The translations under genes were made by a program, and so were the position numbers. Positions 20,964-23,582 of a DNA stretch of 23,582 nucleotides are shown here, piece after piece. The DNA comes from Hepatocystis sp. ex Piliocolobus tephrosceles. Lineage: Eukaryota > Apicomplexa > Aconoidasida > Haemosporida > Plasmodiidae. How positions within the stretch are numbered: position 1 is the stretch's first letter; the number at the start of each line of letters is the position of its first letter. The notes under the pieces were generated by a model. It was given only the letters and a program-made list of their open reading frames with translations, made no database searches and was not told the origin of the DNA. The stretch is taken from positions 1-23,582 of the forward strand of contig CABPSV020000104.1 in NCBI GenBank assembly GCA_902459845.2. Direction: 5' to 3'.

Positions 20964-22044
20964 CTCATAAACAAACAATCAAACAAACAAGTAATCAAAT
21001 AGTCAAATAACAATGATGCTAAGTCACATCAAGTTAACTCTCATTAAACAAAAATAAAATAAAACAATGTCATTGTAGGTATAGCACATTATGACTTCTT
21101 AATTAGGATCATATTTAAAAATCATAAATGAGTTGTTTCGAAATGTATATATAGATATATTTATTTTTTATGCATATATATATTATAGAATGACGCATCG
21201 TATAATGGCATTAAATAATAATAGAAACATATATATATATAATAATTAACAAAAATAATAATTTTTAACGTTTGCGTAATATAGAATAAAAGAATAAAAG
21301 TAATAATAGTAAAAATAAAGTAATAATAATAAAAATAAAAATGTTGTGACAATATTTAATGTAAAAACAGCTAACGTTACTAAAATGTAATTTTGCTTTT
21401 TTTTTTTTTAATTTTTTTTTTACGACATAATAAAATTCAATTAAAAAATTGTAATGTGTGTTTGCAAATATATTATATCAAAAACAAAAGCATGTAAATT
21501 GTACATGTATATACTTTATATGTAAGGGATTGTAAATTATATACACAAATATAGCATGCATATATATATTGTGTTTGCGCATTACAATAAGCTGTGTATA
21601 ATCATCACGATAAAAAATCTTTGTCCAATTTCATTAATTAATTTTTTATGGTTTATACTTTTATATAATAGTAAAATATGACATGTACTTTATTTTTCAT
21701 TTTTCGTCTAGTTAACTTTTTTGTTTTTTTAAATGCAATTGTATACATTAAAAATATATACTAAGCATTTTGCAAACAAAAATAAAATATATTTAGATCT
21801 TGACTCTACATTTTTTTTTTAACACACTAAGGTGTAATATGTTTGTATAAATATATCTGTATACGCACAAATATGGATTGGTTTTCTTCATAAATCAAGC
21901 ATAAATATATATATATGTATTAATAATTTACTTTTCATATTTTTTATTTTTTTTGAATGTCTTTTTTATATAACAAATTGTTAATTCTTAATACAAAATA
22001 ACTTTTAACATTAAATGCATATTTCTATTAGCTCGCTTGTATAT

Positions 22045-22075
<31 letters not shown>

Positions 22076-23055
22076 GTATTGCATTCACTATGTATATATA
22101 ATTACATTAATGCTCAAAAATACAAATATATTTCAGGTTTGATTAAAGTAGGAAAAATGTGTGCGCGTTTAGCAGCTTAGTATTTTGCGTAACTCGTATA
22201 TATATATATATATGTACGTATGCCTATATACATAACTAACATTTGTAAAGCAATATTTATGTTGTAGAGTGTTTAACAATTATGATTTGTCACTTTTTTT
22301 GCATATTGTTAAAAAACAACATCTTTTTTTTTTTTTTTTTTTTTTTTTTTTCCTACTATTTTTAAGGTATAAAATAAAATAAAAAAATGATAATTTTCTA
22401 ATGATAAAAATTAAAGGATTAACTAAAATACATATGTGCGTATGTTCATATGCACATTTTACAATCTGCTACAATTATAAAGTTTGGTATAACTCCTCTA
22501 TATAATTATGAACTGATCTATACTATATATATACATATCGTGCATAATTATTCCTTTTAAGTGTTATATTTCTATATACGTATTTTACTACTCTGGTTTT
22601 TTTTTTTTGTTTTTAATAATTATTTTTACACTAACAATTTAAGCATATACATGTAAATATAACTAATATTACTAAATAATAAAAAATTACTAAACGATAA
22701 TATTTAACACATGTATATAGAATAGACATGTGTATTTATGCAAACAATTAAGCCAATCGTTCAAGATTTTACCATACACAATAATGATTAGTAATGTTTT
22801 AATTCTATAATAAAAGAAAAAGACACTATTATAAACATCTTAGAACTTCAAAAATATGTTTAACATACTTTTTTTTCTAAAAGAGTATTGTACATATATA
22901 TGCACATGCTTTGGTATATTTTTTTGAGCATAAAAAAGGGGACGATTTTTTTTTTTTTTAAATATAAATAATTATATAATATATATCTACTAATTTCAAA
23001 GTGTTAGTAATTATATAAAAATATGTTTATTGTTCATTGTTCATTGTTTATTGTT

Positions 23056-23097
<42 letters not shown>

Positions 23098-23428
23098 CTT
23101 TTGCTCATTCAAAATGGTATAAGATAAAAAAAATAAATAATAAAATAAACTAGCAAAAAAAATTGGTCAAAATTTAAAACACGTGTAAAAAAAATGTGAT
23201 TAAGAATTATGAAACAGCTACAAAATCGATATACATATACATATATATGTGTATATTATATGTAGAGACTGAAATGACAGTTTGCTTTTTTATTATGCTG
23301 TGAATGTGATTATAGTTATTTTAAAATATAAAAAAATTGTTATACTTTTTTTTATAGAGTACATTTACTTGTATAATAATCATCTTTTTTTTCAACATTT
23401 TAAAATATATGTATATATGTATATATAT

Positions 23429-23459
<31 letters not shown>

Positions 23460-23582
23460 TTTTTTTTTTTTTGAGAGGAGTAAAGATAATCACATCAATA
23501 TTATTATTTTAATTTTTCATTTTAAAAAAAGCAAAAATTAAAATTTAACTTTTTAAAATTTTTAAACTTTTTAAACTTTTTA
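20286..23582. other. Long AT-rich region, no gene recognised
   Basis: About 3.3 kb. The first few hundred bases are probably 5' UTR and promoter of the ENTH gene. There are A- or T-tracts at 20302-20324, 20447-20471, 20878-20923 (46 A), 20932-20960, 22050-22074, 22324-22351 and 23059-23097, and TTTA repeats near 23430-23458. Open frames are short and unlike proteins. Scattered G+C-richer spots (around 22155-22200) have no assignable function. It may continue as intergenic DNA beyond the window. Confidence 0.6.
20878..20960. repeat. A46 and A29 tracts separated by TTAACAAT
   Basis: Two very long A-tracts nearly fused. Such sites are prone to polymerase slippage and to collapse or false joining in assembly. 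Confidence 0.9.

Overview
The window is extremely A+T-rich nuclear DNA with long homopolymer tracts, TA, ATACAT and other microsatellites, many short introns (GTAA/GTAT donors, pyrimidine-rich acceptors), and proteins rich in Asn and Lys with low-complexity inserts. This, together with an ALA synthase, a plant-type vacuolar-sorting-receptor homologue and an ENTH/epsin-like protein, points to an apicomplexan of the genus Plasmodium or a close haemosporidian. The species cannot be fixed from the sequence alone. No tRNA, rRNA, CRISPR array or transposon was seen.

Layout, left to right. 1-730: repeats and a short, weakly supported plus-strand exon chain (464-729). 1431-2494 (+): a three-exon gene for a small basic protein with a mitochondrial-type leader. 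2928-4941 (-): an eight-exon gene for a TXNDC9/phosducin-like-3 protein, reconstructed with phase-consistent joins. 6139-8120 (-): the 3' part of an acetyl-CoA transporter gene (SLC33A1 family). 8201-8471: 45 perfect copies of a 6-bp ATACAT repeat. 8482-10361 (-): the 5' and main part of 5-aminolevulinate synthase. 12006-14363 (-): a three-exon gene for a type-I membrane protein resembling vacuolar sorting receptors. 15570-16499 (-): an ankyrin-repeat protein. 18077-20285 (-), possibly reaching 17530: an ENTH-domain, epsin-like protein with a very long Ser/Gly/Arg tail. 20286-23582: no gene recognised.

The most important structural observation is that ALA synthase and the acetyl-CoA transporter both break off at the same ATACAT microsatellite. 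ALAS stops at an intron donor and lacks its C-terminal exon(s); the transporter starts at an intron acceptor and lacks its N-terminal half. Both are on the minus strand. This is what a false contig join, or less likely a real translocation, inside two introns would leave. From memory, the P. falciparum genes lie on different chromosomes (ALAS on 12, the transporter on 10). The window should therefore be treated as two loci, left of about 8200 and right of about 8470, until the junction is verified.

The main biological novelty is the receptor at 12006-14363: a vacuolar-sorting-receptor-like luminal region with a thioredoxin-like C-terminal domain, no EGF repeats, one TM helix and a short Tyr-rich tail. 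It lies in the same block as an ENTH adaptor, so this block holds two trafficking proteins plus an ankyrin protein and a mitochondrial haem enzyme. A functional link is only inference.
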